A DNA stretch of 64,000 bases from Neisseria sp. MVDL19-042950 (GCF_030504625.1 NZ_JAUKWH010000006.1:62001-126000); one strand, 5' to 3'; positions 54,310 to 63,495 are shown, counted from the first letter of the stretch. The notes: generated from the letters alone by a model not told the origin. Numbers and translations are program-made.

Positions 54310-54969
54310 ATGAACCGGATGATGAAGAATTTATTATTCACCACGTTTGCATTGGCTTCACTGTCTGCCTGCCAGCCGCAAGAACAGGCTGCGCCCAAGC
54401 CTGCCGAACCGGCGGCGGCATCGGTTGTGCCGCAACAAGCGGCCGCTGCCGCAGGGTTTCACGGTTCGGATATGCGCAAGGAAGACATCGGCGGCGATTT
54501 CACTATGACCGATGGTAACGGCAAACCGTTTAATATCAGTGATCTGAAAGGCAAAGTGGTTATTCTGTCATTCGGTTACACGCATTGCCCCGATGTTTGC
54601 CCGACCGAATTGCTGACCCACCGTGATGCGTTGAACCAGCTTGGCGAACAAGCCAAAGATGTGGCGGTAGTGTTTGCCAGCGTGGATCCGGAGCGCGATA
54701 CGCCTGAATTAATCGGTAAATATGTGAAGCAGTTTCACCCCGATTTTATCGGGTTAACTGCTACCGAAGGGCAGAACTTGCCGGTTATCAAGCAGCAATA
54801 TCGGGTGGTTTCGGCCAAAGCACAGCGGCAATCCGAAAAAGTTTATCTGGTCGACCATACTGCCGGTGCTTATCTGTTAGATAAAAACGGCGAAGTGGTT
54901 GTGTTTGAGCCTTACGGCAGCACGGCCGCGCAATTCGCCGACGATATTAAAATTTTGCTTAAATCATAA
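54310..54969 (+). CDS. SCO1/SenC family copper chaperone or redox lipoprotein
   Basis: Periplasmic thioredoxin-fold protein linked to assembly of the copper centre of cytochrome oxidase and to oxidative-stress defence. The 219 residues begin with a lipoprotein signal (FTTFALASLSAC), then an Ala/Pro-rich linker. The SCO domain has GYTHCPDVCPTE with the CxxxC copper site (about residues 93-97) and the distant histidine in LVDHTAGAYLLD. ATG 54,310 has GGGAG in front. Alone, with a DUS hairpin after it. Confidence 0.94.
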   Translation: MNRMMKNLLFTTFALASLSACQPQEQAAPKPAEPAAASVVPQQAAAAAGFHGSDMRKEDIGGDFTMTDGNGKPFNISDLKGKVVILSFGYTHCPDVCPTELLTHRDALNQLGEQAKDVAVVFASVDPERDTPELIGKYVKQFHPDFIGLTATEGQNLPVIKQQYRVVSAKAQRQSEKVYLVDHTAGAYLLDKNGEVVVFEPYGSTAAQFADDIKILLKS

Positions 54970-54986
54970 ACCTCGTCAAATTTGGC

Positions 54987-55033
54987 AGGCCGTCTGAAAA
55001 TTTTACTTTGCAAATAATATTTTCAGACGGCCT
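54987..55033 (+). terminator. DUS inverted-pair hairpin between the SCO1 gene and hisG
   Basis: AGGCCGTCTGAAAAT and ATTTTCAGACGGCCT with a 17-base AT-rich loop. Confidence 0.75.
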
Positions 55034-55047
55034 CAGCGGGAAAAAAC

Positions 55048-55701
55048 ATGACTGACAACGCTTTAACCATCGCCCTTTCCAAAGGCCGTATTTTTGATGA
55101 AACCCTGCCGCTGCTGGCAGCCGCCGGCATTGTGCCGCTCGAAGAACCGGGCAGCTCGCGCAAACTGATTATCGGCACCAACCTGCCCAACGTGCGCTTG
55201 GTGATTGTGCGCGCCAGCGACGTGCCCACTTATGTGCAATACGGCGCGGCGGATTTCGGCATCGCAGGTAAAGACGTATTGATCGAACACGGCGGCGATG
55301 GCCTGTATCAGCCGCTGGATTTGCAGATTGCCAAATGCCGCATGATGGTTGCCGTGCGCAAAGGTTTCGATTACGCCGCCGCATCGCAGCCGGGCAACCG
55401 TTTGCGCGTCGCCACCAAATACCCCGACATCGCCGCCGAACACTTCGCCGGCAAAGGCGTGCATGTGGACATCATTAAACTCTACGGCTCGATGGAGCTT
55501 GCCCCGCTGGTCGGCTTGAGTGACGCGATCGTCGATTTGGTATCTACCGGCGGCACATTGAAGGCCAACAATCTCGAAGCGGTGGAGCATATCGTGGATA
55601 TTTCCAGCCGTTTGGTGGTCAACAAAGCAGCGTTGAAAGTCAAACATGCACTTATCCAGCCGATTATCAATGCGTTTGCCGAAGCGGTAGAAAAACCGTA
55701 A
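55048..55701 (+). CDS. hisG: ATP phosphoribosyltransferase, short form
   Basis: First step of histidine synthesis. The 217-residue short form lacks the C-terminal regulatory domain and needs HisZ, a HisRS-like subunit not in this window. Visible: [43 protein letters not shown] in pieces and the PRPP loop [14 protein letters not shown]. Complete. hisD follows 2.2 kb downstream with two unrelated genes inserted. Confidence 0.96.
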   Translation: MTDNALTIALSKGRIFDETLPLLAAAGIVPLEEPGSSRKLIIGTNLPNVRLVIVRASDVPTYVQYGAADFGIAGKDVLIEHGGDGLYQPLDLQIAKCRMMVAVRKGFDYAAASQPGNRLRVATKYPDIAAEHFAGKGVHVDIIKLYGSMELAPLVGLSDAIVDLVSTGGTLKANNLEAVEHIVDISSRLVVNKAALKVKHALIQPIINAFAEAVEKP

Positions 55702-55756
55702 AGAGGCCGTCTGAAAAGCCGCTGTTACACGTTTCACTTTAGATTAGACATACCCC

Positions 55757-56995
55757 ATGAACATCACCTCAGATAAAAAACTGGCCGTCTTAATCGATGC
55801 CGACAACGCCCCCGCCGACATCATCGACCGTCTGCTGGCCGAGATTGCCAAATACGGCATCGCCAGCGTCAAACGGATTTACGGCGACTGGAGCCACGGC
55901 CTTTCCAAATGGAAAGCCGCCCTGCTGCCGCACGCCATCATTCCCGTGCAGCAGTTTGCCTACACCAAAGGCAAAAACGCCACCGACATGGCATTAGTAA
56001 TCGACGCGATGGACTTGCTGTACAGCGGCAATTTCGACGGCTTCTGCATCGTTTCCAGCGACAGCGACTTCACCCGCCTCGCCAGCCGCCTGCGCGAAAG
56101 CGGCCTTACCGTTTACGGCTTCGGCGAAAAGAAAACCCCCGAAGCCTTCCGCAAAGCCTGCGACAAATTCATCTACACCGAAATCTTCCGCCCCGAAAAA
56201 CGCGCGCCGGAGAAAAATAAAAACAGCGGCAAAGCCAAAACACAGAGCGAACCTGCCGAAACCGCCGCCCAGCAAACCGACGTATCCAAGCTGCTGATCC
56301 GCGCCGTGAAAGAAAATGCCGACGACCTCGGTTGGGCCAACCTCGGCCCCATCGGCAGCTACATCAACAAAACCAACCCCGATTTCGACCCGCGCCTCTA
56401 CGGCTTCGGCAAACTTTCCGACCTGATCAAATCGCTCGATTTGTTCGAATACCGTACCGACAACAATCAAATCCAAGTGCGCAGATACCAAAACCCTGCC
56501 GATAAAAACAGCAGGCCGTCTGAAAATAAAGGCAGCAAAGAAAAACAAGTTACCGAAGCAGCCGCACCGCAAGTACCTGCCGCCGAAGCCGACAGCGTCA
56601 AACCCGCCGGCAAACGCGGCAAAAAACGCCAACAGCAAGAGCGTAAGCAGCCCGAAATGGAACCAACCGCCGTGCCGCCTGCACCAACGGCAGAAGTCGC
56701 CGAAAATGCGAAACCCGAACAGCCGGACGCGCCCAAGCCCAAAAACGGCAAGGCCAAATTCACCAAACTGATTCCGTTGGTACAGCAAGCCGTTGACAAC
56801 ACCGCCGACCCGCAAGGCTGGGCACGCCTGAGCGACGTGTTGAAACAGCTTGCCCCCACGGTGAACCCGCACGACTACGGCTTCGACACCGACCGCGCCC
56901 TGATTCACGCCATTTACAGTGACTGGTTGGAAATCAAAAAAGCCGGCCGCGGCGAACGCGTGCGTGTGAACAAGCGGTTTGTGAGCAAGGATTGA
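55757..56995 (+). CDS. NYN-domain protein with two OST-HTH/LOTUS domains
   Basis: A 412-residue probable RNA-processing protein. Residues about 5-150 are a NYN (PIN-like) nuclease domain: AVLIDADNAPAD, KGKNATDMALVIDAMDLL (pieces NATDMALVIDAMD) and SSDSDFTRLASRL, which keep the acidic metal-binding residues. Two OST-HTH/LOTUS RNA-binding domains follow at about 175-245 (VKENADDLGWANLGPIGSYI) and 335-405 (NTADPQGWARLSDVLKQL), with a Lys/Ala/Pro-rich disordered linker containing a DUS. The bacterial family normally has one LOTUS domain. It lies between hisG and hisD, 55 bases after hisG, perhaps cotranscribed. Target RNA unknown. Confidence 0.85.
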   Translation: MNITSDKKLAVLIDADNAPADIIDRLLAEIAKYGIASVKRIYGDWSHGLSKWKAALLPHAIIPVQQFAYTKGKNATDMALVIDAMDLLYSGNFDGFCIVSSDSDFTRLASRLRESGLTVYGFGEKKTPEAFRKACDKFIYTEIFRPEKRAPEKNKNSGKAKTQSEPAETAAQQTDVSKLLIRAVKENADDLGWANLGPIGSYINKTNPDFDPRLYGFGKLSDLIKSLDLFEYRTDNNQIQVRRYQNPADKNSRPSENKGSKEKQVTEAAAPQVPAAEADSVKPAGKRGKKRQQQERKQPEMEPTAVPPAPTAEVAENAKPEQPDAPKPKNGKAKFTKLIPLVQQAVDNTADPQGWARLSDVLKQLAPTVNPHDYGFDTDRALIHAIYSDWLEIKKAGRGERVRVNKRFVSKD

Positions 56996-56997
56996 AT

Positions 56998-57047
56998 ATT
57001 TTCAGACGGCCTCTTATCGTTTCTAGATATTGAGGCCGTCTGAAAAC
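56998..57047. repeat. Outward-facing DUS pair
   Basis: TTTTCAGACGGCCTC and GAGGCCGTCTGAAAA, in the opposite order from the usual terminator pairs, with a 20-base loop; still able to form a hairpin. Confidence 0.6.
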
Positions 57048-57121
57048 CAAACTTGAAAATAAGGCAACATCAGATTAAAGGGCTTTAACGGGCCATTTAA
57101 CTCGTCAAAGGGAACGGCACT

Positions 57122-57892
57122 GTGTTTTCAACCGCTGTCTGCGAGCAGATTAAATATTATATTTACTGCTTGGTTGATCCGAGGGACAACAATATTTTTT
57201 ATGTCGGAAAAGGCATAGGAAACCGTGTATTCCATCATGCCCGATGTGCTCTAACGGAGCCGGCCCAAACAAGCGACAAATTGGATTTGATTCGGGAGAT
57301 TTACTCCGAATGCCAAACCCCGCCGAACTATTATATTTTGCGGCACGGCATTGAAGATGAACTTTCGGCTTTGCAATATGAAGCAACCGCCATTGATTTG
57401 CTGTCGTTGGTTAAGCCCGGGCAGAAGCCGTTAACCAATATACAGGGCGGCACTTATTCATCGACGAAAGGTTTGATGGATTTGGCGGAAATTAAACGGA
57501 TTTATGCCCCCGAAGAATTGAAAACCGCTTTGCCTGTTATGTTGATTACCATCAATCGGGAATACGACAGGCTGAAAAAGCAGATTAAAGCAGGTGAAAT
57601 TTCTGATACTGAACGGGATAACGAAATTTACAAACGAACCCGGGCAGCTTGGAAAACGGGTATCCGCAGAAATCAGGCGAAATATGCCGTGGCAGTTTAT
57701 CGCGGGTGGTCGGTTGCGGCCTACCGCATTCATCATTGGATGCCGTCTGAAATAAAAGGCCGCTGGGCGTTCGACGGTACGGCTTTACCCAATGACTCGG
57801 CCGAATATCAAGAACTGGTACATAAAATTACCTACCCTTCGATAGAAAATTACAAAGCACCGCAAAATCCGATTCAGTATTTAAATTGTTAA
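57122..57892 (+). CDS. GIY-YIG nuclease-like protein (LEM3-type)
   Basis: A 256-residue protein with an N-terminal GIY-YIG-type domain: YYIYCLVDPRD and IFYVGKGIGNRVFHHA are the GIY and YIG strands with the Arg in GNR, and EATAIDLL carries the glutamate. This variant (IYCLVDP, FYVGKG) resembles the LEM-3-like group of nucleases. The C-terminal 110 residues (AWKTGIRRNQAKYAVAVYRGW, GRWAFDGTAL) are of a DUF type I do not recognise. GTG start with AAAGGGA. It sits between the NYN gene and hisD, with lower GC than they have, so it is probably an insertion. Target unknown. Confidence 0.75.
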   Translation: MFSTAVCEQIKYYIYCLVDPRDNNIFYVGKGIGNRVFHHARCALTEPAQTSDKLDLIREIYSECQTPPNYYILRHGIEDELSALQYEATAIDLLSLVKPGQKPLTNIQGGTYSSTKGLMDLAEIKRIYAPEELKTALPVMLITINREYDRLKKQIKAGEISDTERDNEIYKRTRAAWKTGIRRNQAKYAVAVYRGWSVAAYRIHHWMPSEIKGRWAFDGTALPNDSAEYQELVHKITYPSIENYKAPQNPIQYLNC

Positions 57893-57946
57893 ATCAACCA
57901 AGGCAAAAGCGTTCTATGCCGCTTATTAAATCGAAAAGTTAAAGCC

Positions 57947-59242
57947 ATGAAACACCTTTCCACCCAATCCCCCAACTTCCAAGCCGAGCTGAAAGCGTTG
58001 CTGGCTTTTGAAACTGCGCAAGACCCGAAAATCGACCAAATCGTTGCCGACATCTGTGCCGACGTGCAAAAGCGCGGCGATGCGGCGGTTATCGAATACA
58101 CCAACCGTTTTGACGGCACCGCAGCACAAAGCATGGGCGATTTGATGCTTACCCAAGCCGATTTGCAGGCCGCTTTCGAACGCCTGCCCGAAAACGTTCA
58201 GACGGCCTTGAAAACCGCCGCCGCCCGCGTGGAAAGCTACCACAAACACCAGAAAATGGAATCTTGGAGCTACACCGACGAAAACGGCACCTTGCTCGGT
58301 CAACAGATCACCCCGCTCGACCGCGTAGGCATTTATGTGCCCGGCGGCAAAGCGGCTTATCCCAGCTCGGTAATTATGAACGCCATGCCCGCGCATGTGG
58401 CCGGCGTGCCCGAAATCATCATGGTGGTGCCCACGCCCCAAGGCGAGCGCAACGATATTGTGTTGGCGGCGGCATTTGTGGCCGGCGTAACCAAAGTGTT
58501 TACCGTCGGCGGCGCGCAGGCGGTGGCGGCGCTGGCTTACGGCACTGAAACCGTGCCGCAGGTCGATAAAATCACCGGCCCCGGCAATGCGTTTGTGGCC
58601 GCCGCCAAACGCCGCGTGTTCGGCGTGGTGGGCATTGATATGGTAGCGGGGCCGTCTGAAATTCTGGTGATTGCCGACGGCACCACGCCCGCCGATTGGG
58701 TGGCGATGGATCTGTTCAGCCAAGCCGAACACGACGAAATCGCCCAAGCCATTCTGATTGCCACCTCGCAGCAATATCTGGACGAAGTTCAGACGGCCAT
58801 GAACAAGCTGATCGAAGACATGCCGCGTCGCGCGATTATTGAAGCCTCGCTGGGCAACCGCGGCGCGATGATTCTGGCCAAAGATTTGGACGAAGCCTGC
58901 GAAGTCGCCAACTATATTGCGCCGGAGCACTTGGAATTGTCGGTGGAAAACCCGCAGGAATGGGCGCAAAAAATCCGCCACGCCGGTGCGATTTTCATGG
59001 GCAAATACACCAGCGAGAGTTTAGGCGACTATTGCGCCGGCCCCAACCATGTGTTGCCCACCAGCCGCACGGCGCGTTTCTCTTCGCCGCTAGGCACTTA
59101 CGATTTCCAAAAACGCAGCAGCCTGATTCAGGTTTCCGAACAGGGGGCGCAGTATCTCGGCGAAACCGCCAGCATATTGGCCCACGGCGAGCGGCTGACG
59201 GCACACGCAAGGGCGGCGGAATTGCGTTTGAAAAAGCGTTGA
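57947..59242 (+). CDS. hisD: Histidinol dehydrogenase
   Basis: Last two steps of histidine synthesis, from histidinol to histidine. The 431-residue length is standard. Seen are [25 protein letters not shown] (pieces [15 protein letters not shown]), [30 protein letters not shown], and the zinc and catalytic residues in SQAEHDEIA and APEHLELS. Complete. DUS copies occur within the gene (GTTCAGACGGCC twice). Confidence 0.97.
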   Translation: MKHLSTQSPNFQAELKALLAFETAQDPKIDQIVADICADVQKRGDAAVIEYTNRFDGTAAQSMGDLMLTQADLQAAFERLPENVQTALKTAAARVESYHKHQKMESWSYTDENGTLLGQQITPLDRVGIYVPGGKAAYPSSVIMNAMPAHVAGVPEIIMVVPTPQGERNDIVLAAAFVAGVTKVFTVGGAQAVAALAYGTETVPQVDKITGPGNAFVAAAKRRVFGVVGIDMVAGPSEILVIADGTTPADWVAMDLFSQAEHDEIAQAILIATSQQYLDEVQTAMNKLIEDMPRRAIIEASLGNRGAMILAKDLDEACEVANYIAPEHLELSVENPQEWAQKIRHAGAIFMGKYTSESLGDYCAGPNHVLPTSRTARFSSPLGTYDFQKRSSLIQVSEQGAQYLGETASILAHGERLTAHARAAELRLKKR

Positions 59243-59262
59243 TATGGATTGATGCGGTTGAA

Positions 59263-59333
59263 GAGGCCGTCTGAAAGCGAGTTTAGTGAGCTTCGCCAAA
59301 GCGAGTTTTGTGAGTTTCGCTTTCAGACGGCCT
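59263..59333 (+). terminator. Long DUS hairpin after hisD
   Basis: GAGGCCGTCTGAAAGCGA and TCGCTTTCAGACGGCC flank a 36-base loop containing two near copies of AAAGCGAGTTTNGTGAG. A similar AGCGAAGCTCAC loop is seen in the valS terminator. Confidence 0.7.
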
Positions 59334-59350
59334 ATGAATTTTGAATCGTC

Positions 59351-59728
59351 ATGGAAATTTTATTCGAGCTGTTTGCAGAATTCGTTTTACAGATTGTTGC
59401 CGAAGTTTTAGTCGAACTGGGCATCCGTTCTGCCAAATCAAGCCTCCGCAAACCGCAATCTTGGTTGGTGGCCGCAGGTTATGGGATTGCCGGTGCGTTA
59501 ATCGGTGCGGGCAGTTTGCTGGTGTTTCCCGAGCACTTTATCCGCAGCGAAAACCTGCAAGTATTCAATTTGCTGTTCACACCGGTATTGGCCGGTACGC
59601 TGATGTGCGTTATCAGCCGCGGGGAGAAGCGGAACGGCCGTTCTTTACGGCTGCACCGTTTTGTTCGCGGTTTTTTGTTTGCCTTTTGTATGGCACTCGT
59701 CCGCTTGTCGGCGCAAGCCGCTGTTTGA
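59351..59728 (+). CDS. Small membrane protein of unknown function
   Basis: A 125-residue protein with an acidic amphipathic start (MEILFELFAEFVLQIVAEVLVEL), two or three membrane segments (WLVAAGYGIAGALIGAGSLLVF, LLFTPVLAGTLMCVI, FVRGFLFAFCMALV) and a conserved-looking RGEKRNGRSLRLHRFVRG loop, which is rich in arginine. I do not recognise a named family, though such proteins are conserved in Neisseria. No operon partner. Confidence 0.7.
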   Translation: MEILFELFAEFVLQIVAEVLVELGIRSAKSSLRKPQSWLVAAGYGIAGALIGAGSLLVFPEHFIRSENLQVFNLLFTPVLAGTLMCVISRGEKRNGRSLRLHRFVRGFLFAFCMALVRLSAQAAV

Positions 59729-59833
59729 AAAATACAGAAGAAAGTCTAAAAAATAGTATGTTGGTTAAGTCCGGGCATGACGGAACCGCGATAAAAAACA
59801 AGTTTGTTTGCCATAAGTACGAAACCATGCTTT

Positions 59834-59868
59834 GAGGCCGTCTGAAAATCTGTTTTTCAGACGGCCTC
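59834..59868. terminator. DUS inverted-pair hairpin between the small membrane protein gene and maf
   Basis: GAGGCCGTCTGAAAA and TTTTTCAGACGGCCTC with a short loop, between convergent genes. The 100 bases before it (59,729-59,833) show no gene. Confidence 0.8.
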
Positions 59869-59893
59869 TTGTTTATGCCTTGTGCCGCGGCCT

Positions 59894-60499
59894 TTATGCC
59901 GTCTGAAACGGCGGCACGGGCAGGCCGAATTCTTGCAGCAGGGCTACGGTTTCATATACGGGCAGCCCCATCACGCCGGTGAAGCTGCCGTGCAGGTTTT
60001 CGACAAACAGGCCGCCCAAGCCTTGAATGCCGTATGCGCCGGCTTTGTCCATCGGTTCGCCGCTGGCAATGTAGGCGGCGATTTCGGCGGCAGTCAGCGG
60101 TTTGAAGGTAACGTCGCTTTGCTGGAGGACGGCGCGGGTTTCGCCCTGCCAATACACGCATACGGCGGTCAGCACTTGGTGGGTGGTGCCGGAAAGCTCC
60201 AGAAGCATGGCGGCAGCTTCGGCGGGGGATTCGGGTTTGCCCAGAATATGGTTATGCAATGCAACGGTGGTGTCGGCGGTAATCAACGGGTATAGCGGCT
60301 GGTAGGGATATTGCTGCTGCCAGTAGGCGACGGCGGCGGCGTTTTTCTCGCAGGCCATGCGCGCGGCGTAAGCGGCGGCGGGTTCGCAGGCGTAAGGGGT
60401 TTCGTTGATATCGGCGGGCAGGCGGATAACGGTATAGCCGATGTTTTCGAGAATTTCGCGCCGGCGCGGGCTGCCCGAGGCGAGATACAGCGTGTTCAT
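59894..60499 (-). CDS. maf: Maf family nucleoside-triphosphate pyrophosphatase (YhdE-type)
   Basis: House-cleaning enzyme that hydrolyses dTTP, UTP and modified nucleotides. The 201 residues have the YhdE-type motifs SGSPRR (residues 8-13), ADTTVAL with the catalytic aspartate, and DKAGAYGIQGLGG. An in-frame extension upstream is not used: ATG 60,499 overlaps the stop of the SDR gene (ATGA), so the two form an operon with coupled translation. Confidence 0.94.
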   Translation of the reverse strand: MNTLYLASGSPRRREILENIGYTVIRLPADINETPYACEPAAAYAARMACEKNAAAVAYWQQQYPYQPLYPLITADTTVALHNHILGKPESPAEAAAMLLELSGTTHQVLTAVCVYWQGETRAVLQQSDVTFKPLTAAEIAAYIASGEPMDKAGAYGIQGLGGLFVENLHGSFTGVMGLPVYETVALLQEFGLPVPPFQTA

Positions 60500-61338
60500 A
60501 CTTCTTGTCCTTTTACGGCGCGCCGTTGCAGGCGGTCGAGCAGGGGCGTGGGCAGCAGGCGTTTCAGATACCAGAACAATACGGTGGGAAAAGTAACCAG
60601 ATAGCGGGCTTTGGGTTGGGCGGCAGTGAGCGCTTTCACGCAGATGGCGGCGCAATCGGGCGACGACATGGTAAACGGTGCCACCGCGCCTTCCGCTTCG
60701 AGGCGGTTGAGCTGGTGCCGGTAGCTGCGGGCGTGGAAGCTGTTGTCGATGTCGATGTATTGGTGCAGCTTTTTCAAGGCGTTGGGGCGGAATTTCGTGG
60801 CAATCGGGCCGGGTTCGACCAAGCTCACGAAAATGCCGCTGCCCGCCGTTTCGAGGCGGAGGGTGTCGCACATGCCTTCGAGGGCGAATTTGGTGCTGTT
60901 GTACGCACCGCGCCACGGCATGGCGGCGAAACCTAAAATGCTGCTGTTGACCAAAATCCGGCCGTGCCCTTGTTTGCGGAACACTTCCATGGCGCGGCGG
61001 ATGCATTCCCACGCGCCGAATACGTTGGTTTCGAATTGTTCACGCAGGGCATCGCGGGGAATGTCTTCCACCGCGCCCACCTGCCCGTAGCCCGCATTGG
61101 AAAACAAGGCATCGAGTTTGCCGCCGGTTTGGGCGAGCACGGTATCGAAGGCCGTCTGAATGCTGTGGCTGTCGGTAACGTCGAGTTGGAGGGTGTCGGT
61201 TAAACCTTCGTTGCGCAAGCGGGCAACGTCTTCGGCACGGCGGCAGGTGGCGAATACCCGCCAGCCGAGCGCGTGCAGTTGTTTGGCGGTGTCGTAGCCG
61301 ATGCCGCTGGAGCAGCCGGTGATTAAGATGGTTTTCAT
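60496..61338 (-). CDS. SDR family oxidoreductase
   Basis: NAD(P)-dependent short-chain dehydrogenase of 280 residues. TGCSSGIGYDTAK is the cofactor glycine loop, FSNAGYGQVG the N-A-G motif, NSSILGF the catalytic serine strand and YNSTKFALEG the Tyr-Lys pair. It belongs to the classical retinol-dehydrogenase-like group often with a C-terminal hydrophobic end (LFWYLKRLLPTPLLDRL). Substrate unknown. It is first in an operon with maf. Confidence 0.9.
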   Translation of the reverse strand: MKTILITGCSSGIGYDTAKQLHALGWRVFATCRRAEDVARLRNEGLTDTLQLDVTDSHSIQTAFDTVLAQTGGKLDALFSNAGYGQVGAVEDIPRDALREQFETNVFGAWECIRRAMEVFRKQGHGRILVNSSILGFAAMPWRGAYNSTKFALEGMCDTLRLETAGSGIFVSLVEPGPIATKFRPNALKKLHQYIDIDNSFHARSYRHQLNRLEAEGAVAPFTMSSPDCAAICVKALTAAQPKARYLVTFPTVLFWYLKRLLPTPLLDRLQRRAVKGQEV

Positions 61339-61389
61339 AGTGTGTGTTTTTAAAGCAGTAAAGACGGTGTATGTTAAACGATAAAACGG

Positions 61390-61420
61390 CAGGCCGTCTG
61401 AAATTTTCCAAACGGCCTGC
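61390..61420 (-). terminator. Imperfect DUS hairpin after the small membrane gene
   Basis: CAGGCCGTCTGAAA with TTCCAAACGGCCTG; the second arm is a decayed DUS (AAACGG for AGACGG). Confidence 0.55.
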
Positions 61421-61435
61421 GTCGATGGAACAAAG

Positions 61436-61882
61436 TTAAAGCCGCTGGATTCTCTGCTTCAATGCGGAAATGCGGTTTTCGATAGCGGCAACCTGTTTGT
61501 GCCACGTCAGCAAACGTGTGGCGGCCAGTATATAGATGATCAGGATGCTGCTGCCGGAAAAATAGCTGTGGAAACTCTCCAGTATTTCCCTGATCATACC
61601 GCCGGACGGGGTGGGGCGGCCCGACCATGCGATGAAAAAGCAGATGATGCCTAACATGCCCACGCCCGAAGCCAGCATCACCAAACCGCTGCTGAGCTGC
61701 CATCTTTTAAAGCGGTTGGAAGCCAAACCCGCCATTAAAGTAATCAGGCTCACCGCCAACGTACCCGAAAGCATGATGCCTTTCGGAATGGCGGGTTCGG
61801 TCGAAATAAACGCCACCAAGCCGAACATATGGAAAAAAGTTACCGCTACAATGAGAAATATGATGCTGAAAAAGGTACGCAT
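61436..61882 (-). CDS. Membrane protein of unknown function
   Basis: A 148-residue protein with four predicted membrane helices (TFFSIIFLIVAVTFFHMFGLVAFI, GIMLSGTLAVSLITLMAGL, LVMLASGVGMLGIICFFIAW, ILIIYILAATRLL in pieces) and a C-terminal coiled coil (IENRISALKQRIQRL). I do not recognise the family. AGGT precedes ATG 61,882; a longer frame to 61,948 is possible but lacks a ribosome site. Confidence 0.7.
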   Translation of the reverse strand: MRTFFSIIFLIVAVTFFHMFGLVAFISTEPAIPKGIMLSGTLAVSLITLMAGLASNRFKRWQLSSGLVMLASGVGMLGIICFFIAWSGRPTPSGGMIREILESFHSYFSGSSILIIYILAATRLLTWHKQVAAIENRISALKQRIQRL

Positions 61883-62194
61883 TACCTGTTCCGTTTTGAA
61901 AGGTGGATACAAAAATATGCGGGCGGTGTTTCGGATTGGTTCCGCCACTGAAGCCGGTAAGAAGAGGCGGTATTATGCCGATGAATTTCCGTGCGTGATA
62001 GTGTTTCGGACAAACGGCCTGAAATGCGGTTGGTTATAACCTGAGTAATTGCTTGTGCGGGATATCGGTTAAGACGGCATCCGGTTGCCGTCCGAACCAT
62101 ATCAGGCCGTCTGAAAACCTTTTCTGTTGCCGATGGCGGTTTCAGACGGCCCCAATCCCCGCTACAATGCCTGCTTTTGTGTTTGCCGCATCCG
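61883..62194. other. Intergenic region between divergent membrane protein genes
   Basis: About 310 bases without a gene. It contains decayed DUS-like words (AACGGCCTGAAA, AAGACGGCAT) and then a good inverted pair at about 62,103-62,150. TACAAT at 62,163-62,168 is a candidate -10 for the gene to the right. Confidence 0.5.
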
Positions 62195-62605
62195 ATGGAC
62201 TTATTCTGGCTCTACTGGGCACTTGCCGCTTCTGCTTTTACTTCCGCCACCATTCTGCCCGGCACATCGGAGGCGGCGTTTGCGCTGTTCGTACAAAACC
62301 GCCCCGAAGCATGGGCGGGGGCGTTGCTGGTTGCCGGTACCGCCAACGGCTTGGGCAGCATAGCCTCTTACGGTATGGGGCGGCTGTTTCCCGATAAAAA
62401 GAGGCCGTCTGAAAAAGTGCTGCGCCGGCTCAACCGCTATGGCATTTGGGTATTATTGCTGGCGTGGCTGCCCGTTGTCGGCGACGGTTTGCCGATTGCC
62501 GCCGGCTGGCTGCGGCTGCATTTCTGGAAAAGCTGCATCATGTTGGTTGCAGGAAAATTCATCCGCTACGGCGTGCTGCTGGCGGGGCTGAAAGCGTGGC
62601 TGTAA
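62195..62605 (+). CDS. YqaA family membrane protein
   Basis: Inner-membrane protein of 136 residues related to YqaA and the SNARE-associated/DedA group: LYWALAASAFTSATILPGTSEAAFA at the N-terminus, GTANGLGSIASYGMGR in the middle, and AWLPVVGDGLPIAAGWLRL, which has the conserved Gly-Asp. I start at MDLFWLYW. A DUS interrupts the middle (KKRPSEKVL). Function unknown; the group is tied to membrane homeostasis. Confidence 0.87.
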   Translation: MDLFWLYWALAASAFTSATILPGTSEAAFALFVQNRPEAWAGALLVAGTANGLGSIASYGMGRLFPDKKRPSEKVLRRLNRYGIWVLLLAWLPVVGDGLPIAAGWLRLHFWKSCIMLVAGKFIRYGVLLAGLKAWL

Positions 62606-62615
62606 ACAAGGCTTC

Positions 62616-62651
62616 GAGGCCGTCTGAACACCGTGTTTTTCAGACGGCCTC
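62616..62651 (+). terminator. DUS inverted-pair hairpin between the yqaA-type gene and rsmA
   Basis: GAGGCCGTCTGAA and TTCAGACGGCCTC with a ten-base loop. A TACAAT at 62,665-62,670 follows as likely -10 for rsmA. Confidence 0.75.
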
Positions 62652-62701
62652 AAGTGTTTTGCGCTACAATGCGCGATTGGAACGGATTCTGAAGAAGCAG
62701 C

Positions 62702-63481
62702 ATGAAAGAACATAAAGCCCGCAAACGGTTCGGGCAAAATTTTTTGCAGGACACCCGCATTATCAGTGATATTGTGAACGCCGTCCGCCCGCAGCCGGAA
62801 GATATTGTGATTGAAATCGGCCCCGGCTTGGCGGCGATTACCGAGCCGTTGGCAAAGAAATTGAACCGGCTGCATGTGGTCGAAATCGACCGCGACATCA
62901 TCAAGCGCCTGAAAACCCTGCCGTTTGCCGACAAACTGGTGATTCACGAAGGCGACGTTTTGCAGTTCGACTTCAAAAGCGTGGCGGGCAGAAAAAAAAT
63001 CGTCGGCAACCTGCCGTACAACATCTCCACGCCGTTGCTGTTCCGCCTGAGCGAGGTGGCGGACGAAGTGGAAGACATGCACTTTATGTTGCAGAAAGAA
63101 GTGGTCGAGCGCATGGTGGCCGAGCCGAAAACCAACGACTACGGCCGCTTAGGCGTGATGCTGCAATATTTTTTCGATATGGAAATGCTGATCGAAGTGC
63201 CGCCCGAATCGTTCGACCCCGCGCCGAAAGTCGATTCCGCCGTAGTGCGCATGATTCCGCAGCAAGGCCGCATCGGTGTCGCACGCGATTTCGAGCATTT
63301 CGGCAAGCTGGTTAAAGCCGCGTTTGCCCAACGGCGCAAAACCATACGCAACAATCTGAAAGAAGTTGCCTCAGACGAAGATTTGCAGGCGGTAGGCATC
63401 AACCCGCAAGACCGCGCCGAACACATCGCACCGGAACTTTATGTGCAGTTGAGCAATTATTTGGTGGGAAAGGCCGTCTGA
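62702..63481 (+). CDS. rsmA: 16S rRNA (adenine1518-N6/adenine1519-N6)-dimethyltransferase RsmA
   Basis: Dimethylates two adenines in helix 45 of 16S rRNA; its loss gives kasugamycin resistance. The 259 residues start [13 protein letters not shown], followed by the SAM loop [10 protein letters not shown], the acidic VVEIDRD, and the catalytic NLPYNIS. Complete. The gene ends in a half DUS and the ABC transporter ATPase starts 15 bases later. Confidence 0.97.
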   Translation: MKEHKARKRFGQNFLQDTRIISDIVNAVRPQPEDIVIEIGPGLAAITEPLAKKLNRLHVVEIDRDIIKRLKTLPFADKLVIHEGDVLQFDFKSVAGRKKIVGNLPYNISTPLLFRLSEVADEVEDMHFMLQKEVVERMVAEPKTNDYGRLGVMLQYFFDMEMLIEVPPESFDPAPKVDSAVVRMIPQQGRIGVARDFEHFGKLVKAAFAQRRKTIRNNLKEVASDEDLQAVGINPQDRAEHIAPELYVQLSNYLVGKAV

Positions 63482-63495
63482 AATTTGGGAAAAAT

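Noticed and set aside
59729-59833. Small gene after the 125-residue membrane protein
   Set aside because: Only short frames without ribosome sites or recognisable sequence are present before the DUS hairpin.
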